From SBAX01 sp964646605 (GTDB taxonomy: Bacteria > Planctomycetota > Phycisphaerae > UBA1845), in the NCBI GenBank assembly GCA_964646605.1, contig CAZYEX010000047.1:1-64000 (forward strand): a DNA stretch of 64,000 nucleotides, written 5' to 3'. A program made the translations under genes and the position numbers. Shown here piece after piece: positions 1 to 9,253 of the stretch. The notes beneath the pieces were generated by a model. The model was not told the origin of the DNA and made no database searches. It saw nothing but the letters and a program-made list of their open reading frames with translations. The first letter of the stretch is position 1; each line of letters opens with the position of its first letter.

Positions 1-2000
<2,000 letters not shown>

Positions 2001-2230
2001 CAATCATGAGGAGCTGTCGCTCCGAATTCTGTGTTCAAGTTCACTTCCAGCGCTTGAGATTCCTCGGATTCGTGAGCTCGGCGTTGTCCCAAAGGAGCGA
2101 CTCGGCCGAGGCACTATCCGTTGAACCAGTGGCTTGTATTTCCACAATCCCTTGGTTCGCCGCCTTTCGCACCGCCTCGGCCCCGAAGGGCGTCAGCACT
2201 GCGAACCACGACGAACCTGCGTCCACTTCT

Positions 2231-2245
2231 TCAATTGTCAAAGAG
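2231..2245 (-). promoter_or_regulatory. boxA-like antitermination site in the 23S leader
   Basis: The minus strand reads CTCTTTGACAATTGA about 230 bases before the mature 23S 5' end. It matches the boxA element (consensus TGCTCTTTAACA) found in bacterial rRNA leaders and spacers, where Nus factors bind the transcript. Its place between a promoter and the 23S gene supports an independently transcribed 23S unit. Confidence 0.65.
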
Positions 2246-2297
2246 CCTCGCCGTGATCCCATCCGCCAGTACTGGCCGGGCTGGGGGCGAACCGCGT

Positions 2298-2325
2298 ACC
2301 ATATCAGAGCGCCTGGCGGCGTCAA
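2298..2325 (-). promoter_or_regulatory. Probable sigma-70-type promoter of the 23S transcription unit
   Basis: On the minus strand there is TTGACG (2325-2320), a 16-base spacer and TATGGT (2303-2298), which would start transcription near 2291. The boxA site follows about 45 bases later. Nothing between here and 2000 resembles a 16S rRNA 3' end or a tRNA, so this is the likely start of an unlinked 23S operon. It is inferred by eye from consensus boxes. Confidence 0.55.
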
Positions 2326-2384
2326 GCGCCTTATCTCGCGAAAAAAGTCGACGCCTCGTCGGCAGGCCGGCGAAATCGCCGTAA

Positions 2385-3365
2385 GTGACTGTCAACACGA
2401 AGGTTACAGCCTTGTCGAAAAAACTTTTCGTCCTACCGCGACCCCCCTTGGGCGTCCACGTGTCGACCGCCGGGGGCTTGGAGAACGCGGTCACCCGTGG
2501 GATCGACCTGGGGTGCGACTGCGTTCAACTGTTCGTCAAGAACCAACGCCAGTGGCGGGGCTTGGCACTGGGCGACGAACAAGTGCGACGCTTTCGCGCC
2601 GCAGTTAGTGCCTCAGGCTTGGCACCGACAATCGCCCACGCGAGCTACCTCATCAACCTGGCCTCACCGGCGGAGTCCACGCGGGGGATGAGCGTCGAGG
2701 GGCTGGCCGACGAACTCACGCGATGCGAAGCGCTGGGCGTCGCGGGACTCGTTCTTCATCCGGGGGCGCATCTTGGGGGAGAAGCTCGAAGTTCAAAGTT
2801 CGAAGTTCGAAAGCCGAGCCGCGACCGTGAGGGAGCGGATCAGGAGTCCGCGATCCTGACGGGCATCGTTCAGATCGCCCGCGGGGTCGACGAGGTGCAT
2901 CGGCGCTGCGCCGGTTTTACGTCGATGGTGCTGCTGGAAACGACGGCCGGACAGGGAACGAGCATCGGATGGCGGTTCGAGCACTTGCGGGGCATTCTCG
3001 ACCGTGTGGGCGAGCCCGATCGCCTCGGCGTTTGCCTGGACACCTGTCACCTGTTCGCCGCGGGGTATGACGTCCGCACCCCGGAGACTTACGCGGCGGT
3101 CGTCGACGATCTGGAACGTGTCATAGGCGTGGCACGCGTGCGTTGCATTCACATGAACGACTCGAAGCGCGAGTTCGGCTCCCGCGTCGACCGCCACGAG
3201 CACATCGGCAAGGGAAAGATCGGCAAAACGGGGTTCGCCAGCTTCGTCAACGATCCGCGTTTCGCGGGGGTTCCGATGATCCTCGAAACGCCCAAGGGAA
3301 CAGACGGACGCGGCGCGGACCTCGACCAGATCAACCTGCGCCGGCTCCGGGCTCTGATGAGGTGA
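2385..3365 (+). CDS. nfo: Endonuclease IV (AP endonuclease), with an in-frame repeat-derived insert
   Basis: This TIM-barrel zinc enzyme cuts DNA 5' of abasic sites during base excision repair. Family signatures run through it: LGVHVSTAGG near the N-terminus, LETTAGQG, GVCLDTCHLFAAGYD, HMNDSKREFGSRVDRHEHIG and the final ILETPKG. These supply the metal-binding Glu, Asp and His residues. The start is uncertain. The first GTG adds about 20 residues before the usual LGVHVS start, and no clear ribosome site is seen; a TTG start nearer the barrel is possible. Between VLHPGAHLG and the next helix (about residues 133-153) there is an extra segment encoded by two short repeats, SSKFEV and SRDREGAD. 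The frame stays open, so the protein is probably still functional. The 23S promoter region lies directly upstream, pointing the other way. Confidence 0.93.
   Translation: MTVNTKVTALSKKLFVLPRPPLGVHVSTAGGLENAVTRGIDLGCDCVQLFVKNQRQWRGLALGDEQVRRFRAAVSASGLAPTIAHASYLINLASPAESTRGMSVEGLADELTRCEALGVAGLVLHPGAHLGGEARSSKFEVRKPSRDREGADQESAILTGIVQIARGVDEVHRRCAGFTSMVLLETTAGQGTSIGWRFEHLRGILDRVGEPDRLGVCLDTCHLFAAGYDVRTPETYAAVVDDLERVIGVARVRCIHMNDSKREFGSRVDRHEHIGKGKIGKTGFASFVNDPRFAGVPMILETPKGTDGRGADLDQINLRRLRALMR
2781..2812. repeat. Heptamer tandem array inside nfo
   Basis: Four consecutive 7-base units (gaagctc, gaagttc, aaagttc, gaagttc) begin at 2781. They lie in a surface-loop region of nfo and add codons without breaking the frame. 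The same heptamer family occurs near 20.1 kb. Confidence 0.8.
2814..2838. repeat. Dispersed GC-rich repeat copy 1 (SRDREGA type) inside nfo
   Basis: A 24-25 base segment starting CCGAGCCGCGACC follows the heptamer array directly. A copy matching at 21 of 24 positions is at 21471-21494. In nfo it is translated in frame as PSRDREGA. I recall this peptide as a common interruption in planctomycete proteins, but could not check that here. Confidence 0.65.
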
Positions 3366-3419
3366 TTGCCGATTGCCAAATTCCAATTGTCGATTTGAGA
3401 TTTGAGGTTGTCGATTGGA
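3364..3419. repeat. Heptamer array directly after nfo
   Basis: Eight in-phase 7-base units follow the nfo stop codon: gattgcc twice, aaattcc, aattgtc, gatttga twice, ggttgtc, gattgga. The units drift in sequence but the period of seven holds exactly. The array touches the nfo stop codon. Confidence 0.8.
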
Positions 3420-3534
3420 AAAAAGCGTTTGGGACGCTCCTGCGAGAATCCGTTCTCGCACCAGCCACTCTCCTCGCCGCCCACAAGGGGCGGCGCTACA
3501 GGAAGCGAGATAGGCGGCGCCACGCCAAGTAGAA

Positions 3535-3562
3535 GGGGCGAGCCCAGCTTCGGGCTCGCCCC
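3535..3562. terminator. Strong GC hairpin between convergent genes
   Basis: An 11-base perfect stem (ggggcgagccc / gggctcgcccc) encloses a 6-base loop. It lies between nfo (plus) and the CTERM protein gene (minus), so it may end both transcripts. Only a weak T-rich stretch follows on either side. The 120 bases before it hold another GC-rich dispersed motif (ggggcggcgctacagg) and no gene. Confidence 0.45.
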
Positions 3563-3636
3563 CAGGTACTTCTACTGATGTTCGGGCTTCGACTCAGATC
3601 ACATTCGGTGATCCGACTCGAGCCCTAACGCGGACC

Positions 3637-5238
3637 TTAGGCAATCGCTTGCCGACGGCCGAAGTAAACCTTCGCGCCGGTGAGCAGGAGAAGCGTCAGG
3701 ACCACGATGCCCCACTCCGACACGGTCGGAATGGCGTTGTGCAGGCACTCGATGTCCTCACAATCCGTGAGCTTGTACCAGACGCCCTTCTTGAGAGCAG
3801 CGCAACCGGCCTGGGTGGTCTGCGAGCAGCCCCCGAAGGTGTCCTCATCGCAGCAAGCACCGAGAACGGCGCTGCACACCATCGTGAGGCAATCGCCGCC
3901 CTTTTCCCAAACTCGCTGGGCGGGGTTCTCGCTGAGGCACTCAGCCTGGACGCGGCCGCCGGTGCAGGTGCCGTCCAGCAGGTTGCAGCACGAGCCGAGG
4001 GCTTCTAGACAGACGATGTCGGCGCACAACTCACCCTTGTGCCAGGTCAAGTTATTGCCGTCGCAATCCTCCGGGTAGGTCCCGTTGGTGCAAGCGCCAT
4101 CGGGACCGGGGCCGCCAGCGCCACCGTTGTGGTCGCAGCAAGCGCCGGTGTGCCGTACACAGGGCGCCTTGGCGCAGGCGACGTTCTCAGTGTACGTGGC
4201 CTGATCGCTGGAGGCCAAGCACTCATCCGACGTCAGGCCCTCGACGCACAGACCGGTGTTGCCGTCGCAGCAGGCATCCGGACAGGGCGTGTCGGTAACG
4301 AAGTGGTTGTCCATGTCGAAGATCTCGCCGAAGTGGTCGGTGGTATAGAAGGCCGTGTCCGTGGTCGGCGGACGCAGGTCGCCCGGGTCACCGGACGGGT
4401 GGGTGAAACCGTACACTTCTTCGTGGACCACGACCCCGCCGTACAGATAGGTGATTTCGTCGTTGCAGGGGTTGAAGATGATCTCGAACTGGGCATAGTC
4501 GGGGCTGAAGCCCGACCAGTAACCGCCGAAGACGAACCCGGAGGCCTGGAAGTCGTAGATGTACAGACCGCCCAGGTAGTACCAGTAGATGTACGTGGTC
4601 AGGTTGATGCTGCCCGCACCCGTGTCCTCACCATTCACCTGCAACATGCTGGAACCGAGCGTACCGCTGATGGCGATGTCGTACTTCCACACGCTCTTGG
4701 AGACTTCGGGCAAGCCGGGAGGGCTGTCCTGGGATGTGATGGCCCGCTGACGGCAGGCCGAACCGAAACCGTTGCAACCCGGCGGGACACCACCGGCCGG
4801 GTCATACTCGAAGCGCATGTGCTGGATGCTTGGGCCCTTCAGCGTGCTGGGGTGGATGTTCGTGATGAGCGGATAGGTGCAGTGCCGACCGCTGGGCGAC
4901 ATCGACCATCCGTTGACCTCGTTGGGGTCGTCCGGGCAGCAGTTCTGGCTGGCCACGTGGTTCTTGGGAATGCAAACGTTGGTCACCGGATAGAAGCAGG
5001 TGACCCCGAAGCCGAACGGGGCGCCGCAAATGCTGAAGCCCAGATCCCAGCCGTCGGGGGCCTCGAAGCCGGTGCTATTGATGTCCCCGCTGTTTGCCAG
5101 CGAATGGGCGCTGGGGTCCGTAACGAGGCCTGGCGTTTCCTGATGAAGGCGCTGGACCGGTCCGGTCGGGGCGGCGTACACGGCGCTCACGCCGAGAGCC
5201 AGCACCGACAGTCCGACTACAAAACGACGATGTACCAT
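3637..5238 (-). CDS. Secreted Cys-rich surface protein with IPTL-type C-terminal sorting tail
   Basis: The start is set at the ATG at 5238 because a GGAGG ribosome site lies 8 bases before it. An upstream in-frame extension of 35 codons has no such site. The 533-residue product begins MVHRRFVVGLSVLALGVSAVYAA, a signal peptide. A domain of about 300 residues that I do not recognise follows. Then come four Cys-rich repeats of the form G-A/S-C-C-x(n)-C-x(6-7)-C-x(n)-W-x(n)-C-x(3)-C, typical of planctomycete surface proteins. The C-terminus is IPTVSEWGIVVLTLLLLTGAKVYFGRRQ, a sorting signal: motif, membrane helix, basic tail. The protein is probably exported and anchored or processed at the envelope. 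No exosortase or archaeosortase gene is in the window. Its biological role is unknown. Confidence 0.85.
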   Translation of the reverse strand: MVHRRFVVGLSVLALGVSAVYAAPTGPVQRLHQETPGLVTDPSAHSLANSGDINSTGFEAPDGWDLGFSICGAPFGFGVTCFYPVTNVCIPKNHVASQNCCPDDPNEVNGWSMSPSGRHCTYPLITNIHPSTLKGPSIQHMRFEYDPAGGVPPGCNGFGSACRQRAITSQDSPPGLPEVSKSVWKYDIAISGTLGSSMLQVNGEDTGAGSINLTTYIYWYYLGGLYIYDFQASGFVFGGYWSGFSPDYAQFEIIFNPCNDEITYLYGGVVVHEEVYGFTHPSGDPGDLRPPTTDTAFYTTDHFGEIFDMDNHFVTDTPCPDACCDGNTGLCVEGLTSDECLASSDQATYTENVACAKAPCVRHTGACCDHNGGAGGPGPDGACTNGTYPEDCDGNNLTWHKGELCADIVCLEALGSCCNLLDGTCTGGRVQAECLSENPAQRVWEKGGDCLTMVCSAVLGACCDEDTFGGCSQTTQAGCAALKKGVWYKLTDCEDIECLHNAIPTVSEWGIVVLTLLLLTGAKVYFGRRQAIA

Positions 5239-5381
5239 CTCTGAATCCTCCAAAAAGGAACACTCGCTGCGAGTATTCCGGCTTTGTTTTTCTTTTCCTT
5301 GTCGGTCACGACCCACACGGCCGCGACGTTCCCATGACAACATCGAAGTACGACACTTCGTACCGAACCAGCCCGTCGCGG

Positions 5382-6092
5382 TTAGTCGCGGCGAACTGCA
5401 ACGGCGGGAACAAGGGCAGGAGGACCGCGAGGCTTGAGTTCACGGATGAAATCACGCAAGAAGGGAGGCACGCTCGACGGAACCACGCGACGCGGAACCG
5501 TGCGCCCGCCATAGATCGGACGACGACGCGCCGAGGCCCATCGGACCTCGCTGAGAACATTGAGTAGTGCGGCGTTGACGTAAGCAACGAGGAAGGCAAC
5601 GAGCACGTATCCGGCGAAGCTGCCAATGATGCGAATGGCGAAGCCGTCGCCCTGCGTGCCGGCCAAGAGACCGTGGTCGAACCCGACGGGGCGAAGCGCG
5701 AATTCGACGCCCACCCAGCACAGCGCGAGGAGATACGGGCTAAAGCCGACGCGCCGCGTGAGCCAGGCGCCAAGGTAGCCGTACCCCGCGGGAATCGCGG
5801 CGAGCAGCGCAAAGGAACCCAACGAGGCGCTGACCGTGGATCCCGGCGCGCCCGCGGCACATGCGAAAAGCACCACTCCCCAGAAGGAACACGCAGCTGC
5901 GGCCAGCCCTGGACGCAACACACGGATGGCATGGAAAAGCGGAATCAGCGTCACCCACCCCAGCCACCAGTGAGCGGGCGAGGCGATGGCGAGGGACATC
6001 AGATAGGCACTGGCGCAAAGCGGGCCGACAAGCGCGGCGATTCCCCGCATGCGGCCCAGCTGCGCTGACGTTCTATGCCTGGACAATCCCAT
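5382..6092 (-). CDS. Membrane protein resembling the N-terminal half of apolipoprotein N-acyltransferase
   Basis: The chosen start (ATG at 6092) has GAGGGG four bases upstream and follows a good promoter. The 236-residue product has about six hydrophobic segments. Phrases such as GWVTLIPLFHAI, ALCWVGVEFALRPVGF and GSFAGYVLVAFLVAYVNAAL match the membrane half of Lnt. The nitrilase-type catalytic domain of Lnt (Glu-Lys-Cys) is absent; the protein ends with a short basic, Pro-rich tail. It could be a relic, or a partner protein like other stand-alone Lnt-N proteins. A full-length Lnt is encoded at 32929-34665. The 143 bases between this gene and the CTERM gene hold nothing clear. Confidence 0.6.
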   Translation of the reverse strand: MGLSRHRTSAQLGRMRGIAALVGPLCASAYLMSLAIASPAHWWLGWVTLIPLFHAIRVLRPGLAAAACSFWGVVLFACAAGAPGSTVSASLGSFALLAAIPAGYGYLGAWLTRRVGFSPYLLALCWVGVEFALRPVGFDHGLLAGTQGDGFAIRIIGSFAGYVLVAFLVAYVNAALLNVLSEVRWASARRRPIYGGRTVPRRVVPSSVPPFLRDFIRELKPRGPPALVPAVAVRRD

Positions 6093-6139
6093 ACGTCCCC
6101 TCGGTCCGCAGCATCCATCGGACACCGCGAACAAGCCGC

Positions 6140-6169
6140 AGTATAACCTGCCCCCGCAACCCATTTCAA
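6140..6169 (-). promoter_or_regulatory. Probable promoter of the Lnt-like membrane gene
   Basis: On the minus strand there is TTGAAA (6169-6164), an 18-base spacer and TATACT (6145-6140), about 48 bases before the ATG. The region from here to the next gene end at 6367 contains no gene that I can support. Confidence 0.55.
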
Positions 6170-6366
6170 CAAAAAAATGACGAATTCGGATAAAAACCGA
6201 GCGGCGGGGTTCCGCAAGCAACGGACTTCAACGTAACCACTTGAAATACAATGACTTACGATCAATCTCCGCGACCGAAAACCACGTCCGAAGGATCGAC
6301 ATTCAGGTTCCCTCCCAAAGAAATGGGGGAAGGGCATGCGCGATTCTGGCTGTGGCCCAGGCCGCG

Positions 6367-7221
6367 TCAGGCTATGGCCGCGAACGGTCGGATGCTTCGG
6401 ATCAGTCCGTCCATGGTGACCGGCTTGCCGAGTTCCAGGGTCATGAAGACGCCGTGGTTATGGTCGCTGGCAAGGATGAACATGCGCTGGTGGAGCACGT
6501 CGTATCCGGTGTCCTGCGGTTGATGGCCGCAGACGAAATAATCGACATCCAAGAGTTCACGAAGTGCGTCGATGACAGCCTCCGTCTGGTAGCGCCCCCA
6601 CACCAAAGCATGGATCGATCCGCCGTCGGTGAGGTCGGCCTCGGTCGCGGTTCGCGAGAGAACGCCGACGTCGAAACCCGGCAGCTCCCTCATGCCCGGC
6701 AGCGAGTGAGACAGGAAGACTCGATTCGGCGTCCGCCCGGCCAGGGGGTAGGAACGGATCAAGGCGTCGATGGCGGCGAGCACGTCATCGGCTCCCGCTG
6801 CGTAGGCGAGGCGTACGCTCTCCTCAAACGCGACCGTGACCACGCGTCCGTTCTTGCTGATCTCGTGTCGGGTGAGTTGGGCCAGTTCGTGGTTGCTCAG
6901 CAGAAAGTGAACCTGGTCGGGGAATTCGCATTTCCACTGCGCGGCTTCAAGGAGGAGTTCGTAGGAAGTGTCCCGGGCGGTGAGGGAGGGCACATCCTCA
7001 TGAATCAGCTCGTGCAACATGACGTGGCGGGGGCCGGAATGTTCCAGGTCGCAGAATTGTCTGAGCCTCTCGAAGTTCCGCCGATGGCCGTGCAGATCGC
7101 CGGTCATCACCACTTGCCCGTAGTTGGGAAAAACAAGCAGCGACCCAATGAGCAACGGATCTTCGCGGTTGAGTCTGGCGGCTTCGAGGAGAGTCTGGGC
7201 GGCCCGCGCGGCGTCCGTCAT
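6367..7221 (-). CDS. Metallophosphoesterase / protein phosphatase-like
   Basis: The start ATG at 7221 overlaps the stop of the upstream kinase gene as ATGA, so the two are translationally coupled. The 284-residue product shows the calcineurin-like metal-binding motifs in order: GDLHGH near residue 40, SNHELAQL around residue 108 and FVCGHQPQ near residue 234. The family hydrolyses phosphomonoesters with two metal ions, and the layout is close to Ser/Thr phosphatases of the PPP type. Beside a kinase, the likely role is reversal of its phosphorylation. The substrate is unknown. The C-terminus (GKPVTMDGLIRSIRPF) matches nothing I know. Confidence 0.8.
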   Translation of the reverse strand: MTDAARAAQTLLEAARLNREDPLLIGSLLVFPNYGQVVMTGDLHGHRRNFERLRQFCDLEHSGPRHVMLHELIHEDVPSLTARDTSYELLLEAAQWKCEFPDQVHFLLSNHELAQLTRHEISKNGRVVTVAFEESVRLAYAAGADDVLAAIDALIRSYPLAGRTPNRVFLSHSLPGMRELPGFDVGVLSRTATEADLTDGGSIHALVWGRYQTEAVIDALRELLDVDYFVCGHQPQDTGYDVLHQRMFILASDHNHGVFMTLELGKPVTMDGLIRSIRPFAAIA

Positions 7222-8156
7222 GAGGGCCCTTCCTGGGTCGTGCGCACCGTCTGCTCGTTCACTTGGACCGTCGGACGGCCTGCCGCCGGGTCGGCATTGG
7301 CCGGCGGGCGGCGCTGGGCCCGGGCGTTCTCCCGATATTTCCGCCATAGCTTCTGCACCACGCTGAGCCTTCCCCCCACTTGTTTCATGTCCGCCGGGCG
7401 CTCGTCCGGGTTATCCCGGCAACAGTCCATCACCAGGTTCGACAACGAGATGGGGATTTTATCGTTGAGTTCGATGGGGGCAACGGGGCGGTCGGCGGTG
7501 ACGAGGTTGATCCCCCCGCGGGAATCGGCGCCGCGGATGGCCGTGGGGTATTTCTCGGAGGTCAGGACCCAGTACATGGTCGCCCCGAGATTGAAAACGT
7601 CGGTGCGTTGATCGAGGGGCATTCGCCGCACTTGTTCGGGAGCGATGTAATCGGGCGTGCCTTGGATGCGTTCCTTGCGATGGCGAATCGGACAGGCCTG
7701 TCCGAAGTCGATGATCTTCACCACCCCCTTGGGGGCCAGCATGAGGTTGATGGGCTTGATGTCCGCGTGAACGAAACCCGCGCGGTGCAAAGAGTCCAGC
7801 CCCAGGGCGATTTTCTGGAACAAAGTGAGGAACGTGTTCAAGCGGTTGGGGCGGGCCTTTTCGAGGGTTAACCCGTCGATCCACTCCATCACCAGATAGA
7901 GCTCGCGGACTTGCAACATTCGGCGTACGCGGTGGAGGTGAAAGCTGCGGCGGAGGTGCGGGTCCTCGACCTTGCTGCTCACCACGTATTCGTTTTCGAC
8001 TTGTTCGAGGAACCGATCGTCGTCGGGCGAGTTTCGTTGCACATGCTTGACCGCGAAGGTCTTGCCGCTCTTGAGTTCCACGCCCAGGACGATGGTGGAC
8101 GCGGCCCCGGCGCCGATCTGTTTGGTCAACCGAAACCCCGGTAGTGGATCGCTCAC
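7218..8156 (-). CDS. Serine/threonine protein kinase (Hanks type)
   Basis: The 312-residue product carries a full kinase core: glycine loop IGAGAAST (residues 15-22), AVKHV with the ATP lysine, catalytic loop HADIKPINLM, DFG, and the GTPDYIAPEQ activation segment. The usual HRD is HAD, so it belongs to the non-RD class, which does not depend on activation-loop phosphorylation in the same way. No membrane helix or sensor domain is present. The last 50 residues are basic, then Pro/Ala-rich. It is the first gene of a two-gene unit with a phosphatase. Eukaryote-like kinases are abundant in planctomycetes. Confidence 0.9.
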   Translation of the reverse strand: MSDPLPGFRLTKQIGAGAASTIVLGVELKSGKTFAVKHVQRNSPDDDRFLEQVENEYVVSSKVEDPHLRRSFHLHRVRRMLQVRELYLVMEWIDGLTLEKARPNRLNTFLTLFQKIALGLDSLHRAGFVHADIKPINLMLAPKGVVKIIDFGQACPIRHRKERIQGTPDYIAPEQVRRMPLDQRTDVFNLGATMYWVLTSEKYPTAIRGADSRGGINLVTADRPVAPIELNDKIPISLSNLVMDCCRDNPDERPADMKQVGGRLSVVQKLWRKYRENARAQRRPPANADPAAGRPTVQVNEQTVRTTQEGPS

Positions 8157-8406
8157 GACATCCTTCGCTGCGGCGTCCTCTGAACCCCCGAGGCCGAAAA
8201 AGCCAGTAACCGGGCGAACAGCCGCCCCTCACGGTCGCGGTGCGGCAAGTCGTCCTTTGGGCAGACAGCTAGGCATTGGGACGTCACCGCGGCTTCGCCG
8301 ACCGCAGGTCCGCCGCCCGGCCCTGTGCGACAAGGTTAACAGATTCACGCAAACGAACCAAACCGATGCACGCGAGTCGCGGCGTGGGCGTTGGTGCGGC
8401 TCGCGG

Positions 8407-8436
8407 TTGACAGGATTGGGCCTCTCGGACACTATC
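8407..8436 (+). promoter_or_regulatory. Candidate promoter of the lipid operon
   Basis: TTGACA (8407-8412) is followed after 18 bases by ACTATC (8431-8436), or after 20 bases by TATCAT. It lies 60-90 bases before the first gene of the plus-strand lipid operon. The 338-base gap between the divergent kinase and plsC genes holds no other gene. Confidence 0.4.
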
Positions 8437-8494
8437 ATCGGCATCGGGAAAACGGAAAGGACTCGGGACCGATTCCGCACGGGGGCCAGGTCGC

Positions 8495-9253
8495 ATGTGG
8501 CGGGCCGCGATCACCATTCTAGCGATGTCGCTCGTGGTCCTCGTGCTGAGCATCCCACTCCTGCTCATCGGGCTGGTCTATCCCTGGCGGGCGTTGGCGA
8601 ACTGGGGATCGGTGGTCTGGGCGCGGGTGACCCTCTTTTTCGCCGGGGTCTCTCTCCGCATCGAGGGGCGGGAGCAGGTCAGCGACGATACGCCGCGGTT
8701 CTACATGGGCAATCACCAGAGTTCGCTGGACATCCCGATCCTGATCCTGGCCCTTGGCGGTCGCACCCGTTTCATGGCCAAGGACACGCTCTTTCGGATT
8801 CCCCTTTTCGGATGGGTGTTGTGGCAATACGGGTTTGCCCCCATCGACCGGTCCAACGCCCGCACCACGCTCCGCTCGCTGGAGCGAATGCTGGCGCGTG
8901 TTCGCCGCGACCCGATCTCGCTGGCCGTTTTTCCCGAGGGCACCCGAAGTCGGGACGGAAAGCTGCTGACCTTCCGACGCGGCACGATGAAGATCGCGCA
9001 GCGTTCGGGTTTGCCGGTGGTGCCGTTTTCGATTGACGGTTCGATCGCGGTGCATCACCGGGATCACTTCGCCGCCCATCCGGGTCCGGTCCGTCTGGTG
9101 TTCGCCCAGGCCATCCCCGCGGAGGAGGTCGGGGCGATGACCACCGATGAACTCCATGACCGCGTAAAATCGACGATCGCCCGGCAGCTCGGACAATCGT
9201 GCGAGGATCACCCTGTCGGCGGCAGGGCCCTGGCCGCGGCGGAGGGCGTCTGA
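8495..9253 (+). CDS. plsC: 1-acyl-sn-glycerol-3-phosphate acyltransferase (PlsC family)
   Basis: PlsC enzymes transfer an acyl chain to lysophosphatidic acid to make phosphatidic acid at the inner membrane. The 252-residue product has an N-terminal hydrophobic anchor (about residues 5-30). It also has the catalytic block NHQSSLD (His74 and Asp79) and the substrate-binding block FPEGTRSRDG (146 onward). An AGG-rich stretch precedes the ATG. The stop overlaps the next start as TGATG, so it is the first gene of a coupled operon. A second PlsC domain sits at the end of the next protein. This one may handle the other glycerol position or an unusual acyl chain. Confidence 0.88.
   Translation: MWRAAITILAMSLVVLVLSIPLLLIGLVYPWRALANWGSVVWARVTLFFAGVSLRIEGREQVSDDTPRFYMGNHQSSLDIPILILALGGRTRFMAKDTLFRIPLFGWVLWQYGFAPIDRSNARTTLRSLERMLARVRRDPISLAVFPEGTRSRDGKLLTFRRGTMKIAQRSGLPVVPFSIDGSIAVHHRDHFAAHPGPVRLVFAQAIPAEEVGAMTTDELHDRVKSTIARQLGQSCEDHPVGGRALAAAEGV

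Noticed and set aside
4039..5244. 401-codon plus-strand frame opposite the CTERM protein
   Set aside because: The minus-strand gene has signal peptide, ribosome site and sorting tail. The plus frame is a Val/Gly/Ala-rich shadow.
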